Shown here piece after piece: positions 43,799 through 55,153 of a stretch of 57,380 nt of DNA; the stretch's first letter is position 1, and every line of letters starts with the position of its first letter. Source of the stretch: Folioceros fuciformis. Taxonomy: Eukaryota > Anthocerotophyta > Anthocerotopsida > Anthocerotales. The DNA lies in NCBI GenBank assembly GCA_049999805.1, contig JBNGIO010005428.1, forward strand, positions 36,479 through 93,858. The letters run 5' to 3'. Below the pieces are notes generated by a model, which saw only the letters and a list, made by a program, of their open reading frames with translations, did not search any database and was not told the origin of the DNA. Made by a program: the position numbers and the translations under genes.

Positions 43799-45453
43799 TC
43801 ATCCTTTCTGGGCTTCTATTTCCCTCGGACTAAGGAAAACCTCGAGTGAGCCAATTTGTTGCTGCCTCCCCTCAGGTGTGCTTCTCTCTCAGAAGTTATG
43901 CTGAAGCTGCGACTCAAAGGGTTCATTGCAATTGTGGCTCCTTGTGCTGCAGGCTGAATGCGCAAACCGAACTTGCTCAACTCTGCAGGATACGGGCGCG
44001 CACAGGTTGAAAGCGTTGGCGTGTTCAGGTATGCGAAACTGTTCGGTTATTGTCTGGAGACCGATTTGGGCACCGGTATGTATCAGAGTTGCGTCGATCA
44101 TCTGCTTTCCTGTTTGTTGTCGTCTGTCCAGGTTCAGGCAAAGCAAGTGGCTGGAAAGCCTGCAAGTACAGATGATTATTTCGTGTTCACGTCAGCAGTA
44201 TCTGGCGAACGGTGATGAAGATTGCTCATAACAATTGCTCAAATTTGTCACTGATCCGGCGATGTCCATGTTGGATCGAAAAGCATCCCTGCGTGGCGTA
44301 TGGCCTCCCTGTCCTTTCACTTCAGTCATGGAAAGACTCTCTCAGCCTTTCTGTTATGTTGGATCACTCGTGTTACGGTGGAGTGGTGTTACGAGATGGA
44401 CTTTTACGAAGAAGACGGTGTGATAACGCCCTCCTTCCCAGTCACCGTGTGTCACCGTGTAGAGTATGGTAAAGACGCTCGAGACCCTTTATAGCTTGTC
44501 TCGTAACGCAATAGTAACTTTTGTAGTCTGAGCTTCTAGCACGGAAGGCTACTTTACTTATCCGAATCGCCACGTTCATCAAAAGGTTAAGGGCCTTTCC
44601 GAGCACCTGCTTCGAAGTACATTTGTACAGTGCAAGGCCCATTTGCACAGGATGATCAGACAATGTCATCTGCCCGCAGGTTAGCTTAAGGTACTACCAA
44701 TTCAGGGAAGCGAAATAGGAAGACGGTTGCAAACATGTCAGGATCAGGTCTATTCATCAGGTCAGGATCAAGTTCATTTCCACATCGCCTTAGTCATCAG
44801 GACGAGCGGGGATGGATGGAGGAACCTAACAGCCACATGCTGTTGGCGTGCTACTACTTGGTTCAATTGTAAAGAGTTCTACCGGGAGATGTTGTTGTCT
44901 GTACGATTAATGTCGGCCAGAACGAGGATCATCACTTGGGTACCAGTGTAGGTTTGGGACAAACGTTACTGACTGGTGCAAATCTGACGTTCAACATCGC
45001 AACAGATCTATTAGCTCTTTCTGGCACATTACAAGTCCATGAAGCGAAGCCCCCAGGGACTGACTGTACAAGGCTACATCCAGAAACATGCGGAATGTAC
45101 ATGGCCCATCTTCTGAGCACCCAAATTTTGGATCCTCGCCCCGGCACATATGTTCTCGTGTCGCCCCCGAGGCTCCCCAATGTGGAACGAACCGTTCACT
45201 GTTCTCCAGAAGCATGTGAGTGGCGCCTTCACTCTTGCAGAGCTCGACAACAGAGTAGCGTGCTCTCTACTGGTGGAATTTGAGATTCATGGGAACTCTT
45301 TTCTCACGCCCCACTTTCTTCATCAGTCGCTCTCTTACAGTAGTACGTTTGACCACCGACTTCGTTCCGGCAGGAGATCGGGTTGCCGCTGAGTTGACAC
45401 CGCCACTTGCAACGAGTCCCCGTCCCGACTGCTGCATTTTGCACATGAGAGGG
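43799..45453. other. Intergenic, convergent, no gene recognised
   Basis: A 1.6-kb stretch between the stops of the PPR gene (+) and the JmjC gene (-). Only small frames without family signatures occur. Part of it is presumably 3' UTR. Confidence 0.4.
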
Positions 45454-48400
45454 TCAATACCACGTGGGTGCCCCCGTCTTGTTTACCATGCCAAACAAGG
45501 TTACCAGGAGCATCCAGAAAAACGATTTTGAGACCTTCTTCGTTTTCGAGACGGCGGGTTTGGACTTCTTCTTTGCCCTAGGACTGTCCTCGTCACTAAC
45601 TCCGAGTCCTGACACTTGGAAGTCTTCATCCAGGTCGTCCGGCACGTCTTCTGGTGAATTATGATCGTCGTCTTCTGAGAGCCCTTCGGCATTATCCTCC
45701 TGCAATTTGCCATGTACATACCAACGTTCAAGTCTCGGAGAGTAAGCTCAAACTGCTCACAACACACATCACACAAAATCAACCACGAATTAAGATTTCA
45801 CTCCTGGTATCATGGAATCATGTCATAGAAGTCTCGAATAGCTCTATACTTAACAAACACAACTGCGGGCATCGTAACCTGATGTATGCAAAAGCAACTG
45901 ATGTTGCTTGTACTGTTCCTTACACATTATCTGAATCGGCAGCAGGACTGATCTGCTGCAGATTCTAGGATCACCCTTTTCTAGACTGAAATTCAGTCTC
46001 GACTTTGATTTATTTCTGAATAAGTAAGCGTTACAGAAATAACTGGGCAGAGGAGAAGAGGGCGACATCAAATTCAGCACTTCAACTGCTGAATCTTGTT
46101 TACAGAGTCGTGGCAGAGGGTATAGGACAACAGATGTGGTTGTCCATCCACGACTCCTAATGCAGAACCCTACAGAACCTGACCACGAAAGCATGCAAAT
46201 CCTACTGTCCTCATGGCTACCATCACCTAACCTTGGACAATTTCTGCTAACCACGCTCAACTGCCCCAAGGTTAGAAAACTAGCCCACTTAACCTTCAGA
46301 GTTGGCGTGGACCTCAAGGTCTCAAATGACGCTCCTCGCGGGGCACCCTGACAGGGAGGCAACCAGGTGTACAAAAGCACAACGATTACCAAACCCAGTA
46401 GTAACAAGAGGGAAATTTCTGGAATGAACCCTCTCCTTACCAAAAACGACTCAGACACCACCAACCGATCTGTGGTTGAACCAACCGGTCCCATGTCTAC
46501 TTCAGTTGCATAACCCACTTTCTGCAAGCAATTGGCAAAACTTACACCAAAGCTCAAAGATAAACCACACAAGCTACAGCCCAACCGAGGCCCGCACGTA
46601 CCTTTGTATGCAGCTCCAGATCTTCCAACAGTGCAGGCACGTCCTTTATCTGATCAGGTACCTCTGCATCTTTCGTCTGCACAGATAGGTGCCCACATGA
46701 TCGACAGAAAAACGAAAAGCAGAGAGCCCCACACAAAAACAGGAAAAATGTACACGCGTCACATACCTGGCGCATCCACAACTTCAAAATNNNNNNNNNN
46801 NNNNNNNNNNNNNNNNNNNNNNNNNNNNNNNNNNNNNNNNNNNNNNNNNNNNNNNNNNNNNNNNNNNNNNNNNNNNNNNNNNNNNNNNNNCCACAACTTC
46901 AAAATTTTCAGAAGACAAGCAATTCCAGCTTTCTCCCACTTGCTGAGCTGTTTCTTTTCTTCACATTGTTCAACATCCACTTTTCTCAGCAGCTCCAAAT
47001 AATTCGCTGCTGTGTGCCTGCAAATCTAATCTTTCCTTTAGCATCTGATCATCCTGCAACCCATAAACCTGCCTTAGATCTTAATGCTCTCTATGCTAGC
47101 CTAGCCCACGTTTGCTCCAGATGACAAAACTGCAGGAGAGCATACTACTGAACATGCTATACACATCCCTGTTCTAACATTCTAATGATGCAGAAAAGAG
47201 ACCATCTAGTTGGAATACACACCACATAAGTTGCTTATATAGAGGAAACCGGAACTTCTTTTGCACTTTTAGCCTCTCCTCCATTTTCCATGTGCAAGAT
47301 ATCAAGAAAAGTTAAAGATGCTGTACGCATACTTGAAAGCAACCTGATGTGTAAGATGTCGTTGGCTTGCAAGATAGCCCACTGGACACAGTTTGCTCAA
47401 GGACAATGAAAATGACGACACGGGGCAGTGGATATATATCAAGCTGAAGGGGGAGGTTGTAGCCCGTCAGAAAGTTTCCTCCGATAACCAGAGAGTCTTC
47501 AGGTGTGGCGACACAATGCGGCCATCCTCCTGGTCTGATTACACCCAAACTTTCAGAAAGCAACGCAGAGAGACAAATTAACCTGAAAAGTAAATATCAC
47601 CCTTACAAGAGCAAGGTGTCTCCAGCTGATAATTCCAGTTTTTGACATCCACTCGATCGCTCTGCCAGAAACACACTAGCCTGCCAACGAAAAAATGAAT
47701 ACTCAGCCTGGGAAACAGCCGGACACGGAAGCAGTCAAACGCCACAACTGAATGCACGCCCATCTCTCTATAGAGACACCTTCAGCAGTTAGGGAAAGAA
47801 GAATCGTACCTGTCTATCGGATGAGGACCACTCCTCAAAAGCTGCAAGGTTCCCTTTCGTTGGAGGTACTAGTAAAAACACCTTCCGACCGCTGCTCAGC
47901 AACATGTCAGTCAGCATACTCGACAAAAGAATATAACAGAATCACAGGTTTTCCACGGGCAGGGGAGGTTCAGTTTACCTGAGAACATGATACCAGACGG
48001 AGGAGCCCCCAAAGTCAATGTGGAAATCCATGAAGCACCCAGCAACGCTCATCAGTGCATAGAGCTGGACCTGAAAGACGAAAAAGCACTCCATCACTTC
48101 TGCGCACTAAAGCAAGCTGTTAGCCCATTGGAATAGTCTATGATGACTCACCTTCGGTTTTGGAAGGAGAGAAGGTGGCCAGTTTTTATCCACCAGATCA
48201 AGCTCTTTAACCAGAGATGGTGAGCTCATCTGTTCATGCAGCAAACGAAGCTGTCAAGACAGAATCCACGAGACAAATGCCATGAATTTCGAATCAAATT
48301 CGATAATGCGAATTCCGGATCCGACACATGCCAGTTCTTGTGCAGGAGTGTTGGCCAGCTCCAGGGAAACCACATTCAGTAATGGCTTCCGAGATGATTT

Positions 48401-49087
48401 AAAATAATAGTCCATCCACTCAGCCATAGAATACAGTGGTCCTTCTGACTGCAGTCGTAAACACGTAGATTATGTAATAAACCGCGGTCTCTGAACTTCA
48501 AAGAGAAGAATTCCAAGATTCTCCATACACTCCAAGCACAATGAGCCACTAAAGTGGATTCGGAAACTTCCAGCAAAACTCCGAACACGACAATTCAAAA
48601 TTTCCAGCACTAATCCGATCGCAAAAACAACTGGGAGGAGTACCCACCTGCGTAGAGACATCTATCGTGTTGACCTGCTTATCCATGCCCACCAATTGAG
48701 ATAACTGCTGCAAGGTCAATTCCCCTTCTGGCAGCCTGCAGGGCATCCGAAACTCATACATTACTGCTCTCATGAGGTGGTGCTCCCCACGTGTGTAACA
48801 CTGACTTCAGGAGTTACCGCTGACCTGATACCCAGAGCTTGGGAGGCATCCCTGGTTGCCCGCACCACACAAGGGTCACGGAAGCCAGTGGAATGTATGT
48901 ATTCCGCAAGGCGATCAGCTGGCAGCGTCTTCACTGACGGCCCTTCCGGGACCGTGCCTTCCGGCCATCGCAGAACCGCCTTCGCGAGCCTCTTGTACTG
49001 CACTCTGTCCGTGTAACCCGTGCTGTCCAGCCGCGCATAGTCCACCGGCTGACGACGCCGCTTAGACCTCCGTTGCCCGTCCCCCAT
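45454..49087 (-). CDS. KDM2/JHDM1-like JmjC histone lysine demethylase
   Basis: At least 11 exons. Exon 1 (49087-48825) gives [16 protein letters not shown] and [10 protein letters not shown], joined to [20 protein letters not shown] and VNTIDVSTQ, matching the segment of animal KDM2 before its JmjC domain. Then [21 protein letters not shown], and the core [75 protein letters not shown], then [11 protein letters not shown]. Iron ligands HxD (DFHID) and distal His (WPHCV) are present, as is the Lys of GRK. The Thr usual two residues before the HxD His is Met. No PHD, CXXC or F-box is seen. The tail is acidic then Lys-rich (KKKSKP). The exon 3 donor seems to be GC, not GT. An N gap interrupts the gene. 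KDM2-type enzymes demethylate H3K36 in the nucleus. The exons between 46600 and 45705 are uncertain. Confidence 0.85.
46791..46890. other. 100-base N gap inside the JmjC gene
   Basis: Exactly 100 N. The 15 bases CCACAACTTCAAAAT occur immediately before the gap (46776-46790) and immediately after it (46891-46905), suggesting that two overlapping contig ends were joined by a gap of default size. Confidence 0.95.
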
Positions 49088-50695
49088 GCCCTCAAGCCCA
49101 ATTGACGACCCTCACCGCAATCTTCTCATCTCCAGCCGAGACATTTTCCTCCTGAGGCAAGAAGGTAGTCACATGCCAAAGGCGGATTTCACATCGATCG
49201 TGGCAAAACAATATCTGTTAATCACAGTTAACGGCCCCAATTTTGATAAACCTAAACTTAAACGAACTAGGTGTCGTTGAGGTGTGAATAAGAACACGGT
49301 CCTGCTCGAATGGCTGTCTAGTACGGATTCAGGTTACCTTTTCTCATGAAAATCTTTCTAAGCACAAAACAAAGCGTTCTGCATTCTAGATGGAACTCGT
49401 TTATGGAATTATTTCTATATCTATTATTATTATTATTAAGTTACCTTGCACTTGCTTTGATTTGTATTATTTTTCATAAGTAACCTCAGATTTTGTAGTG
49501 GTTTACTAAATAGTTTAGGATTTTCTTATCAAAAGTCATTTACAAATGTTCCAAGCAAGCTCGAAATTTCTTTTGAGTTCCCACAAGCGATTAGCGATGT
49601 GATGGAGGTGGACAAAATAAAGGCCTTTTCATGATAAGAATGGAGAGAGTAGATAGAGATCCCTTTTCTAGCCATGCTCAGATTGTTCTCTTATCTTTGG
49701 AGTAGATGGGATTTTTCAACCTTTTTTAATACTAAAAACTAATCCAATATAGATCATCTCATAATCACCTAAACTTCATGTGTCAGAATCATGCCTCCAT
49801 GCCTAAAACTAGTTTGCTAAGGGTGTCAAATCTATTTGAGGAAATGACAATTCTCAATTGGCTAGTTAGAATGCACACAAGTTAGTTTGTGTCTAAGTAG
49901 TATCTTGGAAAGAATTAACAATAGGATAAATAAAAATCTCATGTAGATTCCCATCCAAGAAATACAAATAAGTGCTTAACAAGAGGGGGGGCCACTTCAG
50001 CCCACCACATGCCCACACCTATTCTCTAGAGCCTTAAGAAGGAATTGCAATTGATGGACCTATTCACTAGAGTTTGAAGAAGGGATTGTAGTTAATGGAC
50101 ATAAAAGTATATTTACATCACTGGGGAGGATTGACTCGGAAGATAAAGGGGGGTCATTGTAAAGATAGGAGAGCAAGTAATCAAGTCTCTTCAATTATTG
50201 CAATATCTTGCAACTGAGGAGAGTATTTTACTTAGAGATGACAAATCCACCTACCCCAAACAAGAGGAGGAATGACAAGAGGAGAAATGAATGCACATAG
50301 AGCCAAAAAAAACAAGAGAGAGAAGCTAGCCCTTACCAATACCAATCTTGTAGGTACTCACAATTCGTAAGATTTTAAGAGTTCTAAAGAATTTATAGTC
50401 TATATTATTGATTTTAAATATAAAATGATTAATTTCAGGTTATTTCCAACATATGGAAGGGGACAATTAAAACCAATTGATTTAAGATAGAAAACATTTT
50501 AAATATATATTATAATCACAAATATTTAGGAAGTTCATGTTTAATAATAGGAACCTTAAAATTTATAAAACTTTTATTAAGAATATAGAGAATATTAGTC
50601 ATAGTGTAGAAGACTTGTAGCGGAAGGTATAGGTAGGGGAGAGACAACTCCGGTAGTGGGAAGCTTACCGTGTTCGGGGAAGAAGCAACAGTCGT
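49088..50695. other. AT-rich intergenic DNA
   Basis: From about 49270 onward the sequence becomes strongly AT-rich with short simple repeats (ATT run at about 49422-49436). No coding region is supported. The left end should contain the JmjC promoter. Confidence 0.5.
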
Positions 50696-50795
50696 NNNNN
50701 NNNNNNNNNNNNNNNNNNNNNNNNNNNNNNNNNNNNNNNNNNNNNNNNNNNNNNNNNNNNNNNNNNNNNNNNNNNNNNNNNNNNNNNNNNNNNNN
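50696..50795. other. 100-base N gap
   Basis: Exactly 100 N. Unlike the first gap, the two flanks do not share a terminal overlap. The right flank begins with a purine-rich GGGAGATTG-type repeat, which may be why assembly stopped. Confidence 0.95.
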
Positions 50796-50885
50796 GAGAT
50801 TTCTGGGCCTTTGTGGGAGATTGTTGGAGATTGGGGGAGATTGTGGAGCATTGCTTGAGATCTGTGGACATTGTTGGAAGATTGA
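50796..50885. repeat. Short GGAGATTG-type minisatellite at the gap edge
   Basis: Units such as GTGGGAGATTGTTGGAGATT and GGGGGAGATTGTGGAGCATT succeed each other directly after the N run. The array is degenerate and may extend into the gap. Confidence 0.6.
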
Positions 50886-51985
50886 AGGCATATGGAATTA
50901 GGCCTGTGAGAAACAAGTGTGAACCAAAGCTCTTGTGTGTTTTGCATGTGTGGAGAGTCTTGCATGTGTGTGTGAAAGAGTGTGGCTGATTAGTGGGGTC
51001 TTGTTTCCCAAGGATTGGCATTTGTATGTGTGGAGAGCATCCAATAAGTCCAGATCTGCGAGTTCGGAAGCCCGTAGAACAAAAACCCGTGGTGGAAACC
51101 CGCGGCGGCATGTGCGTCGAAAAAATATTAGTTAGGGTTTTGGGTGGAACCCACCACGGTCGTGGAAACAACTACCGGTCGCGGTTTGCAATCGCGGAGT
51201 GGGAATCGGAGTCGTAGAGTAGGGTCCTCGGTAGCTAGACTAACTAGGGGTAGTAGTAGTTCAGCTGTTAGGAAGTAGGGGCGGTAGTAGATGAGTTTTA
51301 ACTTAGGTAAGGATCTGTAGTGATAGAAGTTAGCGTTCCTTGGCACAAATCATTTCCTTGGGAGCGAATCGTAAGACTACAACGACATAGAGGGTGAATG
51401 TGGACCTCACGGTGTCTCTGAACTCAAGATTTCACTCCACAAGTCCCTAGACATAGTAGGCCAATATGAGGTGCAAATTGAAGCAACATGCACTGAAGAA
51501 GTTGCATGAGGCATGAAGAAATGAAAGTTTCCTATGCATGCTTGTACAAAGGCATTGCACATGCTAAATTCCATGTTTGATAAGCTTAAAGATGGAATCC
51601 AAGAAACTTCAATTGTTGGGAAGTCTAATAGGTGCAATTCTAGGTAATCTAGGTAGGAATGGCAGGTAATGACTTTGTATAGTAAGTGTTGCATGGGCAC
51701 ATTTTGGCAAGCTTTTTTGCATCCACTACAAACTGCAAGTTTCATTACAAGTTAAACACACCGTGAATAAACACTGAACATACACAATTCATCGTGAACA
51801 AACATGAAACACTTTGCCTTGAACATGTACACACATTGGACATTGAGCACTCGCTCTAGATCTGTGACTTAATTAGAAGTGTCATTTTACTCCATATCTT
51901 CATGAGTATCCATAGCTTGTGGAAAAACTTGAGGAACATTCTGCTCACATGTTTGCCTGAATAAAGCACTGGCAATGGCTTTTAT
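50886..51985. other. Intergenic, probably decayed repeats
   Basis: No recognisable domain in the short frames (for example 51407-51745 minus). It lies next to the Harbinger pseudogene and may contain its 3' flank. Confidence 0.4.
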
Positions 51986-54130
51986 TCATTTCGTGCCCTC
52001 TCTATACCCATGCATGTCAAATTTATTAACTGGTTGTTCAACATTGTTTTCTCCACGCCTATGTTCACCATTTTGATGAACTCCACGTAGCTCAAACAAA
52101 CTTTGACGTGCCTTAGGCTAGCTTCGGAATCTTGTCCAGTTACCCGTCCCTCACACTCTTCTAGTGCTTATCGTAGCCATTCTTAATCAAATGCATCCTT
52201 GTGCACGATGCACATGTTATGCAAAATAAGACAAGTCTGAACCATCTTTGGAGTATTGCTAAGTTTCACATCCAACCGCTTCAGTAAGCAACACCAACCT
52301 AAAGGAGTGTGGGAACATGCAAGAGGCCTTAGAGAAACCACCTCAACGATGTTGGTTTCGTTTGATGGAGAATTGGGAGTTGGCCTTAAGACCAGACCTG
52401 GCTAGATGGCCGTGTCGTTCAGGGAGCAAGCACACACATCCTTGATCTTTTTTCAATTTCCCAACAACTGACATGTATCTTTGGCTTGTTCGGGCATAGA
52501 AAGTCAACAGACGTAATCCGATGGTTCCCAAGCTAGGATTGTCCCTAAGACGGCAGAGAGCAGCAATTAAGCTTCTTTGGGGATCAGAAGGTATCCCTCC
52601 CAAGATGAGAGTTATTGTGTGGTGCTTCTTTCAAACAAGCTTGCCAAATGCAGATAGGTGGGACGGCCTGCTATTGGCAGCAGGGGAGGGCGTTTGTCGA
52701 TTATGCAAGGCAGGCGCCCCCAACAAAAGCCAGCACATGTTTTCCCATTGCGAGTATGCTAAGAGGATTTGGAGAGAGGTGGGTAGATGGCTACACCAAA
52801 AATTCCTGGAAGCTAATCTTAGGATCACAGAACAAACATCGCTTTTTGGTCTGCAGGGTCTCAAGCAAGTCTTTTCTTACTAATTAGTGGTGGGGCTTGG
52901 TATGGTCTTCTTGCCTCTTTTGCCTGTGGCTTAACTAGACTACAGTAGTATACAGAGGGCATGATCCAATGACCTATAAGGCATTGTTATGGCGGATTTA
53001 GGAGCACATTCTAACCTCAGCTGATGGTTTGAGAAAGGCTTCTGCGACCAAGTTCAAGAGCAAAGAGTGGAGGATTGTAGGCTTCCTAGGACACGAGAGG
53101 CAGTATGCATGTTCATGGGGGCGGAATGACGCAAGACTAGAGAATGTAGCCCATTGCATCCCATAGCATAGGTCAGGGTGAGGGCTCTTACCTCTCTAAG
53201 GGGGTTGAGCCTCACTTGTGTTTGCTCATCAGCTCTGGGTAGCTAAACTTAATATGAATACCTTTTTTGTGAGAAAAAAACACTAACATGCTTTCAAGAT
53301 CCCAAAAGCATGCTCAATAGACATTCTAGTGCTGCTTTGACCATAGTTCCAATGTTGTGCTCTCGGCTTAACCCGGCCTTAGAAGAACCTTGATACAATG
53401 TAAGCATAAAAAGCCTTGGCCAATAGCCAGCTTCCTCTACAAGACAATAATTACCTAGCATTTCTTTCTCACATTTCTAGCCAAGTTGACTCCGTTTAAA
53501 CATATTCCAATTGTTCAAACTAACTGCCCAACCAAAGTCATAGTCCCATAAGATGCCATTGGCAAACACTGTCATTTACAAAAACTGTGAATAAAAACCT
53601 TTGCGGTTATAGTAATCACCTTTGTTTACCTTGGGGCTAATGATAGGAATATGTGACCCATCAACAGCTCCCACCACAAAAGGAATACCTTTGATGTTAG
53701 CAAATTCATCTGCATATTGCTTCATTCGCTGCTTACTAGGTCCTGAAATGTAAGTGTCATGCAACATAGTCACTAAAGCATTAAAAAATGAAAGTGTTGC
53801 TTTACAGGACGTAGAATTTGCATACCCAAACAAATCACTTGATGTGTGCAACCTTTCCCCCTAGATAGCTTGAAGAGTGTCATTTCCCACTCTTTTGTCA
53901 GTTGGCTCTGCCTTCCAAAATGAAGTATCTTTTCTTGCAAGAAGTGGTACTACAACTGAAAGTATGTGGTGAAACGTAGCCTTGTTCACTCAAAGACGTT
54001 GCTTGAACATCTTGTCACTATATGTTGCCGCTAGTAATTGGTCCCATAAGATATAACTTCATTGAACAGCCCATTGAGTTAGTGTATCCCATATGGTGTC
54101 TCTTTTAACTTCATGTTGTAATCGAATCAT
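51986..54130 (-). pseudogene. PIF/Harbinger (HARBI1-like) transposase, decayed and split
   Basis: Read on the minus strand from an ATG at 54130. The segments follow the HARBI1/DDE_Tnp_4 order: TFHHILSVVVPLLARKDTSF, then GIPFVVGAVDGSHIPIISP with the first catalytic Asp, YYNRKGFYSQ, ANGILWDYDFGWAVSLNNWN, NYCLVEEAGYWP, STRMSIEHAFGILKA with the catalytic Glu, and after the inserted LINE CCLLKRLDVKLSNTP and CLILHNMCIVH. The position of the second Asp (usually in a GS-HD motif) reads Asn-Asn. Several in-frame stops (for example after AVQ, in RL*VN, after FYSQFL) and at least one frame change show that it is dead. No terminal inverted repeats were identified. Confidence 0.88.
52314..53291 (+). mobile_element. 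5'-truncated LINE inserted in the Harbinger transposase
   Basis: The + strand encodes the zf-RVT region that follows reverse transcriptase in plant LINE ORF2: LLWGSEGIPPKMRVIVWCFF, then CRLCKAGAPNKSQHMFSHCE with the Cys-Cys-His-Cys spacing, YAKRIWREVGRW. No reverse transcriptase or endonuclease domain remains, as expected of a 5'-truncated copy. The 3' end has a short A-run (53274-53281). The element is bounded by AACATGC at 52314-52320 and 53285-53291, which I read as a 7-bp target-site duplication. Removing the element and one repeat copy rejoins the transposase frame on the minus strand (GILKAC to GWCCLLKRLD). Confidence 0.85.
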
Positions 54131-55153
54131 TCCTGCAGCTCCTATCCATCATCCTCATATGGCTAGACGACATGATCTCCATAGCACACAATATTGCTAA
54201 CCCTAAAAGTATAATGTCATTGAGTGGCTAGAAAGACCAACAAATTAGTAGAATATTAGTAACTTCAAACTATATTTTCATGTTATTTTAAAAGCAAAAA
54301 AAAAAAGTAGACCTCACCTTGTGCACCATGATGATTCACGTGAGCTCGACTCCAACCCGCAATACAAGCTATTCTCCAATTTGCAACCCTAAAGCGAAGA
54401 ACATAGTGGCGCCTCCCGACTCGCATAAGAAAAGTGGAACACGAAGTGAACGCGATCGAGGTGTACACAATGAAAACAGTTTTACAGACCTTTTTAATGG
54501 TAAGTTAGAGGTTGCAACGGGCATTCCATGTGGTAAACTCGCCCTAACGGCCATGAATCGCCATCACGGTCATGTGTGAATCCCTTGCGCGGTGAGGATG
54601 GTCACCACCCGGAGCAACGAGGTGACGCGGCACTGACCGGTCAGTGCAGACCGGTCATAGGGTGAATCCACCCTAACGACTGTTTCGTGCTTTGGTCGGC
54701 ATGGTCATCGGATGACAGAGGATCGGCAAGTGCCAGGTGGGTACCCACGCGTCCGGTTCTTTCGTCAAGACCAGGTCTGTATAGCTGATGGCCAAGTGTT
54801 GAAAACGACGAGGAAGGCCGAGACAACGTGAGCACGGGAAAGTTTAGGACAACTGGCGCATGCAGGGTGAAGTACTTAGTCCACCTAACACGCATGACTA
54901 GGATACCTGGTCAACAGGGATATGTGTAAATACACACATTCATGCTTAGTATTACGAATCTCTTAGTGTACCCACTTAGGGACTCGAATAACTTGTTGCA
55001 AAATTAAATTATTCTCAGTGGAGTAAATTATTCAGCTTGCTCACCTGTATTTGGTTCTGAAGTCCAAGATCAATTAGTACTGCAGCTCTAAAATTCTAAC
55101 CTCTAAGAAAATGAAAAGGGCTGGTTAGCAATGATATGTGGTCTATCCTCCCC
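54131..55153. other. Intergenic, no gene recognised
   Basis: Contains the 5' flank of the Harbinger pseudogene, an A-tract near 54297-54306, a GC-richer segment (54560-54900) with frames of no known family, and the 3' flank of the SDP6 gene. Confidence 0.4.

Noticed and set aside
53576-53851. Functional transposase gene
   Set aside because: It is one open piece of a longer frame with stops, a frame change and a LINE insertion.
54641-54895. 84-codon minus-strand frame as a retroelement remnant
   Set aside because: No protease, reverse transcriptase, integrase or gag motif could be seen.
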